DNA of 64,000 bases from Athripsodes cinereus. Lineage: Eukaryota > Arthropoda > Insecta > Trichoptera > Leptoceridae. Below are positions 44,217-54,290 of this stretch, one piece after another (within the stretch, counting starts at the first letter, position 1; each line of letters opens with the position of its first letter). The stretch covers positions 14,003,614 to 14,067,613 of the forward strand of contig OX388321.1 of NCBI GenBank assembly GCA_947579605.1, read 5' to 3'. Both the position numbers and the translations under genes were made by a program. The notes beneath the pieces are model-generated. The model had not been told where the DNA came from. It searched no databases and saw nothing but the letters and a program-made list of their open reading frames with translations.

Positions 44217-47200
44217 GACTGTCTCCACGAGGTATGACGAAGGGGTATGTGAGGATAGGGATTGGAATAATGCATGTGAAATAGTGAATGATCTTGATGA
44301 GTATGAAAGTGTGAATTCTGTGGTGGTAAATGATTTGAATGAATGTAGAAAATGTTTGAAAGTATATGAGGGCTATATAAATTTGGCTCATATGAATATA
44401 CGCAGCATATCAAAGAACTCAGATAAATTCTTTGTTGAGTTGAGTCTAATGAAAATCGATTTTGATATAATAGTAATGTCGGAATGCTGGTTAAATGATG
44501 GACAGGTTCTTGGAAAAATAGAGTGTTTCGACGAGTATCATACATCAGTAAACTTGAATCAAAATGATGGATTGGTAGTATATATTAAAAAGCTTAAATA
44601 TATACAGGTAATCGAAATTGATTTGGAGGGGGCAAATTGTTTGAAAATTCAGATGGATGAAAATACTTATATATTTTCTATTTATAGACCACCTGGTGTG
44701 AAATCTAAGACAGTTTTTATAAGTTCATTACAAAAAATTCTAAGGGATATGCATTCAAAAGATAGAATTATAATTGTAGGCGATATTAATATTGATTTAT
44801 TAAATACAGATTACAATGGAGAGCTATACCTAAATATGATGAGTTCTCTTGGCTTTATTTCTGTAGTAAATAATGTTACTAGGAGTAATTCTCGGACATG
44901 TTTGGACCACGTATTTATAAGAGACATAAAAAATATTAATTCCTTAATTTATGATTGTAATATAACGGATCATTGTATGAATATAATTAATTTCAAGTCA
45001 AAAGTAAATAAAAATGAAAGTGGTGATAAAATGGTCTCAGTGTGTAGAAAAATAGACTATACCTTATTATCAGAGATATTAAAAAAAGAATGCTGGGATA
45101 AAGTTTTTGATAAGACAGAAGTAAATGAGGCATTGCATAGTTTCATGATGATTTATGGCAAAGCGGTTAATTTATGTACACAGTTGGAATATAACACAAA
45201 TAATAATAAAACAAAAAAACTGAAACCGTGGATCACGCAAGGAATAATAAATTCAATTAGAAATAGAAATAGACTACACATGAAACTAAAGAAATATCCT
45301 AATAGAGCAGAAGTCCTTAAAGAATATAACGTATGTCGCAACATTTGTAATAAGGTTATAAAATTGGCAAAGCATAAATATTATGGAAAACGATTTGAAA
45401 AAGCTGGTAAAGACAATAAAAAAGTTTGGCAGACAATTCGTGAATGTACAGATACACAAAAAAATAAAACAACGAATATTCAAACACTGAATGAAAATGA
45501 CACCTTAATAAATATTGCTAATGATCCGGGAAAAGGGGCCGAATTGTTTAATTCATTTTTTAGTGAGGTGGGAGAGAAACTGGCGAAGGATATCCTTTAT
45601 AATCACGATTTGGAGGAAAATGAGCTCTGTAAGGGTTTGAAAGGATTAAATCCACGTGACTCCATGTTTTTGACTCCCACTACTGAAATTGAGATTTTGG
45701 AAATTATCAGTAAATTAAAGTCAAAGCACTCGATGGGTGTGGATGAAATTTCAGCTATACATTTAAAACATGTCTCTGAATATGTTGCTAAACCTCTGTC
45801 ACATATTTTTAATTGTGGTTATTTGAGTGGTAAATTTCCGGATGAGTTGAAGCGAGCGAAAATAATACCAATATTCAAGTCAGGTGATAGAAGCTTGGTG
45901 ACGAACTATAGACCTATATCGCTTCTTAGTACTATATCAAAGTTGTATGAACAAACCGTGAAAAACAGACTCTTATCTTTTTTAGAAAAAAATGATATAA
46001 TATCTCCTAGACAGTATGGCTTCCGTAAAAATAAAAATACTGAAATGGCCATTAACCATTTAATCAAATTTGTAATACAGAGTCTTGATAAGGGAGAAAA
46101 ATGTATTGGGATTTATCTAGATTTAGCTAAAGCATTCGATACTGTGTCACACAGATTATTGATTGGTAAATTGGAAATGATAGGAATCAGGGGCATAGTT
46201 TTGGAATTCTTTAAAAGCTACCTGGGGAATAGAACTCAAGTGACCGAGGTGGGGGGCAACCTTAGCAAGCCTAAAACTGTTTCATATGGTGTTCCTCAGG
46301 GAAGCACATTGGGTCCACTACTGTTTATTATTTATGTAAATGGACTTTGTTTATTGAACGTGGGTGAAGTGGTGGCTTTTGCCGATGACACTGTGCTTCT
46401 TTTTAGAGGTGAAAACTGGGACAAAGTTTTTGAAAAGGCTAATAAGGGTATGGGGATTGTATATGACTGGCTGTCAAAAAATCTACTCACATTAAATATA
46501 AGTAAAACAAAATATATGACTTACTCATTGAATGAAATGGGCCAGCCTGAAACCTCTCGTACAATTACTTTATCAAGCAAGGACAAACTGGAAGTAGAAC
46601 ATGTAAATATTATTGAAAGATGCGATTCAGTTAAGTACCTAGGTATCGTGATTGACAAGTTTCTAAGATGGGAAGAATATTTGAAGATTCTTACAAAAAG
46701 AATAAGGAAAATCATTTTTATATTTTATAGGTTAAGAGGTTTCTTGGATAAAAAAAGCTTGAGAATGGTTTACTTTGCTCTTGGACACTCAATACTGAAG
46801 TATGGTGTGGAGGCGTGGGGTTCCGCATCATTTGTGCATGTGAATAAAGTGATGATTGTGCAAAAGGCAATTCTGAGAATAATGCACGGAGTAGGATTCA
46901 GGTATCACACGGAACCTTTACGAAGGCACTACAGAATATTAAGCCCAAGGAAATTGTATCTGTTATGCGTTCTGATTAGGTACTATAATGAAATTCGTCA
47001 GGGTAATGTGGTGGTTAATCAAACTAACATTGGAACAAGGGCGGCCATAAGTGCGGCACATAGAGTTCCTAGAATGTATACTGCTCTCGGACAGAAAGAT
47101 AGTTCATATATAGCTCCTAGGGTATTCAATGGTCTACCAAGAACTGTCAAAGATTGTGTCACGCTAGGGAAATTTAAGAGAGAGGTGTGTAAGTGGATTA

Positions 47201-47256
47201 TAAATTATTTGAATGAAGAAGAAACGGAAGAGATTTTGTTTGGGAGGCTTGTGTGA
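44194..47256 (+). CDS. LINE ORF2, AP-endonuclease and reverse transcriptase
   Basis: A frame of about 1020 codons, open from 44194. Counting residues from the GTG at 44284 (990 to the stop), the N-terminal AP-type endonuclease shows LAHMNIRSI (35-42), MSECW with catalytic E67, IIVGDINID with D167, and TDH (229-230) of the terminal SDH-like motif. The reverse transcriptase spans about 520-800: PIFKSGD..NYRPISLL, QYGFRKNKNTEMA, GIYLDLAKAFDTVSH, GVPQGSTLGPLLF and the catalytic FADD (699-702), then SVKYLGIVID. The C terminus has YIAPRVFNGLP...FKREV, typical of Jockey/CR1 relatives. No stop interrupts it. Oddity: no ATG lies in frame before the endonuclease; the first is inside AHMNIRS at 44393. 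It overlaps ORF1 in the +1 frame, so translation may depend on frameshifting or reinitiation, or the start codon is mutated. Confidence 0.9.
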   Translation, partial: ENELTIAETVSTRYDEGVCEDRDWNNACEIVNDLDEYESVNSVVVNDLNECRKCLKVYEGYINLAHMNIRSISKNSDKFFVELSLMKIDFDIIVMSECWLNDGQVLGKIECFDEYHTSVNLNQNDGLVVYIKKLKYIQVIEIDLEGANCLKIQMDENTYIFSIYRPPGVKSKTVFISSLQKILRDMHSKDRIIIVGDINIDLLNTDYNGELYLNMMSSLGFISVVNNVTRSNSRTCLDHVFIRDIKNINSLIYDCNITDHCMNIINFKSKVNKNESGDKMVSVCRKIDYTLLSEILKKECWDKVFDKTEVNEALHSFMMIYGKAVNLCTQLEYNTNNNKTKKLKPWITQGIINSIRNRNRLHMKLKKYPNRAEVLKEYNVCRNICNKVIKLAKHKYYGKRFEKAGKDNKKVWQTIRECTDTQKNKTTNIQTLNENDTLINIANDPGKGAELFNSFFSEVGEKLAKDILYNHDLEENELCKGLKGLNPRDSMFLTPTTEIEILEIISKLKSKHSMGVDEISAIHLKHVSEYVAKPLSHIFNCGYLSGKFPDELKRAKIIPIFKSGDRSLVTNYRPISLLSTISKLYEQTVKNRLLSFLEKNDIISPRQYGFRKNKNTEMAINHLIKFVIQSLDKGEKCIGIYLDLAKAFDTVSHRLLIGKLEMIGIRGIVLEFFKSYLGNRTQVTEVGGNLSKPKTVSYGVPQGSTLGPLLFIIYVNGLCLLNVGEVVAFADDTVLLFRGENWDKVFEKANKGMGIVYDWLSKNLLTLNISKTKYMTYSLNEMGQPETSRTITLSSKDKLEVEHVNIIERCDSVKYLGIVIDKFLRWEEYLKILTKRIRKIIFIFYRLRGFLDKKSLRMVYFALGHSILKYGVEAWGSASFVHVNKVMIVQKAILRIMHGVGFRYHTEPLRRHYRILSPRKLYLLCVLIRYYNEIRQGNVVVNQTNIGTRAAISAAHRVPRMYTALGQKDSSYIAPRVFNGLPRTVKDCVTLGKFKREVCKWIINYLNEEETEEILFGRLV

Positions 47257-47458
47257 GAAATGAAGGATTTTGGAATAAATGGAGAATTTCGTGAATGGCG
47301 GGGTTGCTTGTAGATGGAGACGGTCTCAACACAGGATCAAAGATCCTAGTGAGACTGTTAAGTGTTCATGCTGGTAATAATTGAAATATCTAGATGTATA
47401 TATGTATGTATGTTGTAATTTGTAATATATTATTTTAAATAAATAAATAAATAAAATA

Positions 47459-48129
47459 AAAATCTGTTATTTAATACATTTTCCTTCTTAAATACAAATA
47501 AATAATATGGAGTTTTACTAAAGAGACACTAATAAAATATTAATATAGTGCCTATAGTCCATCCATACATACCTACCTACCATCAAAGCGCATTCAGTAA
47601 GTGAGGCGGCCAGCAGACTAATTATTTCGTAGTTTATTACTACGTTTGTATTCAATAAATAATACCTAAATTGGATAACAAACTTCATATGGATGCGATA
47701 TAAACATAACCTATATTCAGAATTGATTTCGCCCACCTTCTATGAATGGCGTGTGGGTGACTACATCATAAATACATCATCCCCAGATGCTATATTCTTA
47801 GCTTATATTATTGGATTTATGTGTTATCTAAACAGTCCAATATTGAATTAATTTTGTACGTAGGTATAAAATGACGTCATTGTAATTCCCAACGGATTGT
47901 ATTTGGAAAATGAAAAGCAATTTATCAAGAATCAGAGCTTAGGTATTAAAATTATTTGTTTATTACGGCAAAATCCTTAAAAACAATACGTGTCGTACTT
48001 TTTCTATCATATTAATTGAATATTGTGAAAAAGCTCACTTTCAAAACACTACTTATTACCTACATAATACCTATGTGTCTCTTTCGGATGAAAGTTTTGA
48101 TATCTACTATGATGTTTATTGTGTTGTTC
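47459..48129. other. Intergenic, possible R3 scrap
   Basis: GGCGGCCAGCAGACTAATTA near 47608 recalls an R3 end, with GAATGGCGTGTGGGTGACTA near 47742. Too diverged to delimit. No gene. Confidence 0.35.
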
Positions 48130-48134
48130 TTAAA

Positions 48135-48270
48135 ATTATCTTCTTCTTCTGTTTCTGTTACGGCTGTGACCTATGGTTCTCAGAGCCTGATCCTGGGAGG
48201 TGGATGCTCACTGTTCAGCTATCCCTCCATCGTTCGGGTGGTCTTCCTGGGGGTCTGTTTCCTGTTTAGA
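48135..48270 (-). pseudogene. LINE C-terminal remnant
   Basis: Minus strand reads about NRKQTPRKTTRTMEG-stop followed by SEHPPPRIRL, with a shifted alternative GRPPERWRD. This is the basic GRPxxRW-type tail of a LINE. Short and broken. Confidence 0.35.
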
Positions 48271-48861
48271 ATTCATCTGCAGCCATTATCTATTAATTTT
48301 TCTTTGTATGTCATTAATGATCACATAGTAGGCCTATATACAAGAATGTATTGAATATGTCTGAGAAGATAACAGGATGGTACATTTATATCGCAAATTT
48401 TATTTTATAAAATCTATATGCAGACAAGTTCTTTTATCTTATACGAAGGTATATACTTATCTAAATTCTAAGGAATTCGTTATTACTTTCTTTAAATATA
48501 TATTAATATCATTTTTCTTTGTGTATGTACGGATAAAAATTATGTTATTTCATTTTTTATTCCAAGAAAATTAATAAAATTTCGTTTCTGAGTATTATTA
48601 CATTTTGTAATAAATAATACTTATAAAGGAAGTAGGTTGTAGATAAAACATAATTCTGTTGGTACCTACGGATCTATTTTAGGTACCTAGTGCCTATCTG
48701 TTTAAATTGAGAAAAACTTGATTTAATCCAAGACTTACTTATACATCAACCGTTGTATGTCGACCGAAAGTGGAATGCGTTTTTTGAGACACTCGTACTA
48801 ATTATATTAAATTATAATAGGTATAGGTATAAATAACAATTAGTATCTTCTTCTTCTTCTC

Positions 48862-48955
48862 TACGTGTCTTGTCGGGTCCCCCCGACGTTGACGACCACC
48901 ACGACCACCTGGGAGAAATCCTTCCTGTTCTGGACAGCACGAAACAGCAATTAGT
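48862..48955 (-). repeat. D family LINE tail, diverged
   Basis: CGGGTCCCCCCGACGTTGAC then CACCTGGGAGAAATCC follows the D tail (AGGTCCCCCAACGTTGGCAA at 54230). It is preceded by a CTTCTTCTTC run as in other copies. Confidence 0.5.
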
Positions 48956-49007
48956 ATAGGAAAAGAAAAAGATTTGATTTGTTTAAATTTATGTTATAAA
49001 ACTATAA

Positions 49008-49232
49008 TACCTATACTTTACCCTTGCGCCAGATTCCAAGTGGGGTGGTCAGAGAGAATGGAACACCATGTATATCTATCTTTACATACCTCTTTAGCTT
49101 CTTCAAAATTCATAAAATTTCTCATATATACCTACACGTCGATTTCCATTACTCACCACTCGACCGTCCTTGAGAATTAGATCCACGTAATTAAGCCACG
49201 TGGTTTTCGGGCGTCCGCGTTTTCTCATACAT
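49008..49232 (-). repeat. R1 LINE tail
   Basis: CCTTGCGCCAGATTCCAAGT then GGGGTGGTCAGAGAG starts the minus-strand copy. CCACTCGACCGTCCTTGAGA and CCACGTGGTTTTCGGGCGTC correspond to the KRGRPRTTW and LKDGRV codons of intact R1. Confidence 0.7.
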
Positions 49233-50757
49233 AATTATGCTATGTTTTTATTATTATTATTACAGGGACAATATGTTCTGCTGGTACCATAACAGCTTTT
49301 GGCCAATTCAATCCCAAAAAAAAATATACAATTGTTTGAAAATAATATAAAATACAAAAAATGTCTTGTAAAAATACAGAATAACGAGAGAAGTATCATC
49401 ACATACCTACATCTCGTCAAGTATAATAATAATTATTTTTAGTACAAATTAACACCAACATCAAGATATCCACAGATGGGTATGTCATGTTATAGCAATA
49501 GGTTTTACACAGCAATTACTTTATACCTACATTCCACAGGGAGGGAAAGAGATAGACTCACGATGCAACGCACGCTCCCATAGGGAAATAGGAACAAAAC
49601 GTGTGACGATAAAATGTAATTACCACACGACTGAGTGAGACAAATTACGAACAAGTGGAAAATGAATAACATTTTTTTTTATCAGGACAAAGATAGATTC
49701 ATACGATTGAATAAGTTAAAAAGAGATAACAATCTGATGCTGGGCTTCGAGATGAATGAGAAAATTTAATACTTTGGGGGCGTGGCGCACGCGCAGTTAT
49801 TTCAGTCAATACTGAGGTTTGAAATGTTCTTCATTTCAAGAATAGAATTTTCCCGAAAAACAGACACCGCGTAAAAAGGTTCACAACAGAATTATGAATA
49901 CATTTTCAAGTGATGAAATTTATTGTGAATTTTCTTAAGTTGGCTCGTGTTTAGAAAGTTATTCTGCATGTTAATTTGTCATGTGTGCATAGGTTAATGC
50001 CGTAGCGGTGCTATATGGAAGGTTACTAGAATATAAGCCTTGACAAAGAGATTATAACCAGCGCTAGTATTCTTCATAAAAACCTTTTATAAGGGAATAT
50101 TAAAAATAATGTAAGACTTATTTACTGAAGCACTTATTATAATACTTCATTTCTACAAAGTCATATGAAAAAAATCCATTCACGTCACATGAAGCCATGC
50201 AGAATAACATTTTCTTTATCAGTAAAAATATCCAGAATACACATTCATTTACAGTATATCTCGCAAAATACAGTTGGAACACATAGAAGAAATAATCAAC
50301 CCCATTGAAGCATTGAGGGACCATCCTTTTCATAATTCATGACATCGTTGTCATGATTGTACCATACAAAATTATTCGAGCCGTCGCGTCGGTATCTTAG
50401 TGTAAAGTTTTTCTTTACTTCTTTCACCATCGTTTTCAAATAACATCTTATTAATCGATTTTTAATAAGTAGTAAGCCTTAACAGTTTGTTCAAAAGCAT
50501 CAACAACTCATGTAGCCGTACATACCTATTGCAAATATTGATTTCTAAAAACTCCCAGGTTTTGGTAATATTGTAAAGTTTGTGAATAAAAAATATTGTT
50601 ATCGATTCAGAATAGATTGATATCCGAAACCTATACTTTTTTATAATAAAAAAGACCAATTACCAAATGAAATGTGTTATTAAACTATCATGATCTTTTA
50701 CATACTAAAGTAAATGTTTCGTTTCGAACAGTTTAAGTAAAACAGAATTAATAATTA
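49233..50757. other. Intergenic, one G+C-richer patch
   Basis: A+T-rich. CTTTGGGGGCGTGGCGCACG at about 49771-49790 stands out but has no coding context. Confidence 0.4.
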
Positions 50758-50768
50758 ATTCTATTACC

Positions 50769-51239
50769 TATTTCCGCTGCCTTGATCTCACGCTCTCCAT
50801 GGACACCAGATTTGGATGCTCACGGAGAGCGTGAGATCAAGGCTACAGGCAGCGGAAATGCGGTTCCTCAGGGGAGTGGCTGGTGTGTCATTGAGAGACC
50901 GTATAAGGAATACGTATGTTCGTGAGGCTCTCAATGTGGAACCGGTACTCCTGCATATAGAGAGGTCGCAGTTGCGATGGCTGGGTCACGTTCTCCGCAT
51001 GCCAGAGGACAGACTACCACTTAGATCTTTGGAGGCTGTGGGAGAGGGCAGAAGACCGGTGGGCCGCCCTAGAAGAAGCTGGCAAGGGCAGGTGTCAAAC
51101 TTGTGTGATGAAAGACTTGGTTTGGAGTGGCCAGAGGTCCTGGAAGCAGCGGTGGACAGGGATCTCTGGAGGAGGTACCTAGGCGCAATGGGCCCCCGAC
51201 CCAACTAGGACAAGGGGAAGAAGATGTATGTATGTATGT
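50769..51239 (+). mobile_element. LINE tail insertion with 5' inverted segment and 11-bp TSD
   Basis: The 471-bp insertion is bounded by the direct repeat ATTCTATTACC at 50758-50768 and 51240-51250. The 3' end is (ATGT)n. The 5' end carries an inverted copy of the adjacent sequence: TTCCGCTGCCTTGATCTCAC then GCTCTCC pairs with GGAGAGCGTGAGATCAAGGC..GCAGCGGAA. Confidence 0.88.
50816..51208 (+). pseudogene. LINE reverse-transcriptase C-terminal region
   Basis: A 130-codon open frame reads LTESVRSRLQAAEMRFLRG, VAGVSLRDRIRNTYVREAL, IERSQLRWLGHVLRMPEDRL, PVGRPRRSWQGQV and ends YLGAMGPRPN-stop. The AAEMRFLRxxxGxSxRDRIRN - LRWLGHVxRM - GRPRxxW series is the standard region after the RT domain in RTE/Jockey-like LINEs. 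The frame is intact but lacks the RT core. Codon composition is G+C-richer than its surroundings, which suggests a recent arrival. Confidence 0.85.
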
Positions 51240-51250
51240 ATTCTATTACC

Positions 51251-51940
51251 CTTAGCGTTAACTACCATATTGATAGCGTTAGGATTAATATAATAAGAGA
51301 GAAGCCTCCCCTTTTGAAGGGTCCATGAAATCAAAACTAATTACTAGTATTGATCATGATGCAGGTCCTCAAATACTCACCCCAGTTGAGGAAATCTGGT
51401 TCGGTTCACTACATCCTTATAGAAGGAGTGGAGTGTCTGACGATAATCCCTCGTGCGAGGGAAATATGAGAGTCGCTGTTGGATAAACTATGTAACTTAT
51501 ATCATTAAAGATAATGTTATTAACAATCAAACCATCGCATCATCCCACATTCAGCTGTATAAATAGAAACGTAATAAAATACTTATGCTTACATATACGA
51601 ACCACGTGTTATTTCGATGTGTTTCTTTTCAAGGTATGTATCATTGACGTGAACTTATTCATATTGAGAATATTAATATCTTACAGCTAAACAGTTAACT
51701 CAGTAGGTACCTACTTTATGTTACTGAAAGTAAGTAGTAAATTGACTTTCACAAGGTTTACAATTTTCTGACAGCACCAATATCAAAAAATCGTTTTGGA
51801 GGTAGAGTCCCATGACAAACTAAATTTTTATTTCTACACTTTTACAGTAATTTTCAGAAAAACGCAGCCAGGGAGGCTTTGTTTTAAAGAACATTTGAGG
51901 AAAATTTCTGGTTACCTACTGAACATTGTATTTCAGAGTT
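51251..51940. other. Intergenic, nothing recognised
   Basis: No gene or repeat boundary identified. Confidence 0.5.
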
Positions 51941-51961
51941 ATATATATATATATATATATA
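51941..51961. repeat. (AT)n microsatellite
   Basis: About 10 AT units, 60 bp from a 376-bp palindrome. Confidence 0.8.
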
Positions 51962-52022
51962 AATATAAATGCTAAACGAAGTTTTCGCATTTAGCTGGAT
52001 TTTCACACCTGCGTGAGTGAAG

Positions 52023-52398
52023 ATATTAAGAATATTACTCAACAGACACCTCATCCGCACAACCAACAGACTGTGCAAACTCCCTTTTGTATGAAACAGG
52101 AAAGATGTCCCGATGCTTACGAATCGGCTTAGGCTGGTTTAAGTGCATTTTACCCATGGTACGTTCACCAATCCCACCAATTCCTGTTTCAAACTAACGT
52201 ATGCTCAACAGATGTCGAACACGGTAGTTTGAAACAGGAATTGGTGGGATTGGTGAACGTACCATGGGTAAAATGCACTTAAACCAGCCTAAGCCGATTC
52301 GTAAGCATCGGGACACCTTTCCTGTTTCATACAAAAGGGAGTCTGCACAGTCTGTTGGTTGTGCGGATGAGGTGTCTGTTGGGTAATATTCTTAATAT
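52023..52398. repeat. 376-bp near-perfect palindrome containing SINE-B bodies
   Basis: The left arm is 52023-52196, the right arm 52225-52398 (174 bp each), and the loop is 28 bp. The arms differ at only a few positions (ATTACTCAAC versus ATTACCCAAC, GATGTCCCG versus GGTGTCCCG, GCAAACTCC versus GCAGACTCC). Each arm includes the SINE-B body (CCCGATGCTTACGAATCGGC, CACCAATTCCTG) joined to CACCTCATCCGCACAACCAA. If transcribed it would form a long hairpin RNA. Confidence 0.92.
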
Positions 52399-53554
52399 AT
52401 ATAGATAACAACCTTGTGAATCTCAATCCTCTGCAGATTTTTGTACAATATTAAACAAAAATGAAATCAAATTATAACACCATCCAACTCAAATTCGAAC
52501 AATAAAAACGATTAAAAAGTTCTAATTATATTCTGAAAATTATTGAAAGAATAAAACAAAAAAATAATTCCATTTTTAAATGAAGTTTAAAAATCAAGCA
52601 ATTGAGTGTGATCATCCAATCAAAATTAGAACTAATTTTTATTTAAATTTACTTAAACTACCCCACCTGCCTTAAATAATTAGAAGAATCTCTTGTATAA
52701 TAACCAGTGCATCCTGCTAATAAAAAGCTAAAGTCAATTCAAACATTTGATGATCGCCGGAGTGCGAAATCACATTAAGAAAGTTATATAAAAATTTATC
52801 TTGTGAAAATTAACTGAGGTGATCCAAATTACAATCCATCGATGGCCGAAGATGTGCAGGGGCGGTGCCGGGAAAACAATAAATAGTGCTTAAAATTTGA
52901 GCGTCTAGAAAAAAAGGTTAGCCGACTTTCAAGACTTTCCACTCTTATTGGCAGACCTTTGAAAAATAGAAGAAATACAAACATCTGCCAACTTAAGCCT
53001 GAAAAGTTCACTTTCACCTACACCTATTGTAGTCGGTATATCTCGTAGTTATATGGGTATTATATTTTAAACTGAGGGAGATATTTACGTTGCAAATTTA
53101 TTTTAGAATATTTAGCACTGATTTAAATACAACATTAAATTGTTGATTGTGTTCGAAAATAATATTATATATTTAAAAAAAAAACACACGGCACAAGCCT
53201 TTTACATGTTTGAATACAATCATACTAATATAAACAACAACAGTGACATAAAAAAGATAAAACAATAAATTTATAGCACCAACAGATCAACGGTAAACAG
53301 AGAAACATAAAATAATATATATGGTAAGAATAAAATTCAAATAAAATAAAATTATAAAGTAGTCAGTAAATTACGATAAAATATTAAGTAAGATTAATTA
53401 ATGAAAGTCTAACAATTAAAAACAATAATAACTAAAACAATTTAAAATGTAGTTATAACAGGAAATTAAAATAATATTTATATAAGATAAAATTGAATAA
53501 AAATAAAATAAAAACTGAACAAAATCCATTCCGTTAGTAGGAAGATTAAGACAT
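52399..53554. other. Intergenic, nothing recognised
   Basis: A+T-rich; no supported gene. Confidence 0.5.
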
Positions 53555-53940
53555 CTAAAAGACAGCGATGAGATTTGTCATTCATTCTGAGTGTCTTATT
53601 ATTTATGGCACGTATTGGACAATCTACGTGTAGGTTTACTATTAAATGGAATTTCTCCTCTGGCTATCCAACTTGGAGAAGATAAAACTATGAAGAATAT
53701 TAAATATACTTTTGTGACCGTGGTGTCTCTCACTCTCATCTGTATGTTTTCGAGTGTCTTGTAAAATACAGGTATTCGTAAAACATCATGAATAAGGTAT
53801 TTAATATCTTCAACTTATAATATCATTAAGCCCATTCTAATTAATGTCTTAACTTAAATGACATCGAGAGGAAGACTTGTATTTTTATGACATGCATTTG
53901 ATCCGCTGGCTACCCCACTTCTAGGAAATGCTGTGATGGT
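53555..53940 (+). repeat. Two adjacent R3 copies, both partial
   Basis: The first (about 53555-53690) has AGACAGCGATGAGATTTGTC and CTCTGGCTATCCAACTTGGA. The second (about 53725-53940) has TCTCACTCTCATCTGTATGT, TTTTCGAGTGTCTTGTAAAA and CCGCTGGCTACCCCACTTCT. Tandem in the same orientation. Confidence 0.6.
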
Positions 53941-53944
53941 ATGA

Positions 53945-54000
53945 ATAATAATTTATTTATTTATTCATATAATAAACGGCTTTCGCCTTTTACAATGTCA
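53945..54000 (-). repeat. LINE 3' tail with hairpin
   Basis: ATTTATTTATTTATTCATAT then ACGGCTTTCGCCTTTTAC is the inverse of a hairpin plus (AAATA)n tail, as at 6190-6361. Confidence 0.35.
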
Positions 54001-54204
54001 AATCATTTTATGACAATTTTTATACACCTTCAAAACTTACTCTAATTTCACATTAAATCATTTATTCTATTCTTTAAGTAGTAGGTATATCTATACAAAT
54101 AATACCCATTACATTCTACACAAAAACAACAAATATACACAGGCACTCGCAGCCAATACAAATCACATCCAGGTCCACGGTATTCCACACTATATAATGA
54201 AATC

Positions 54205-54290
54205 TTCTTCTTCTTCTCGTGCCGTATCAGGTCCCCCAACGTTGGCAATCACTCTGGCGAAGGCTTCTCTATCTTGCGAAATATATCACA
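54205..54290 (-). pseudogene. D family LINE tail
   Basis: Minus strand: ARDREAFARVIANVG-like sequence can be read across one frame change, followed by GGGGACCTGATACGGCACGA then GAAGAAGAAG. It matches 31836 and 30775. Confidence 0.6.

Larger units (their letters stand above)
43476..47458 (+). mobile_element. Jockey/CR1-like LINE, two ORFs, (AAAT)n tail
   Basis: A roughly 4-kb non-LTR retrotransposon carries a gag-like ORF1, an endonuclease/RT ORF2, a roughly 180-bp 3' UTR and an (AAATA)n tail at about 47438-47458. The 5' boundary is uncertain. The ORF1 frame is open back to 43476 without an ATG before 43533 and lacks the expected N-terminal half, so the copy is probably 5'-truncated. I found no target-site duplication. 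Confidence 0.85.

Noticed and set aside
44284..44286. GTG as the genuine start codon of LINE ORF2
   Set aside because: Non-ATG initiation is rare in animals and there is no supporting signal; the frame is simply open upstream. Kept as an open question, not as the called start.
48016..48354. 112-codon hydrophobic frame, possible membrane protein
   Set aside because: It is antisense to a LINE C-terminal remnant and otherwise T-rich; hydrophobicity follows from base composition.
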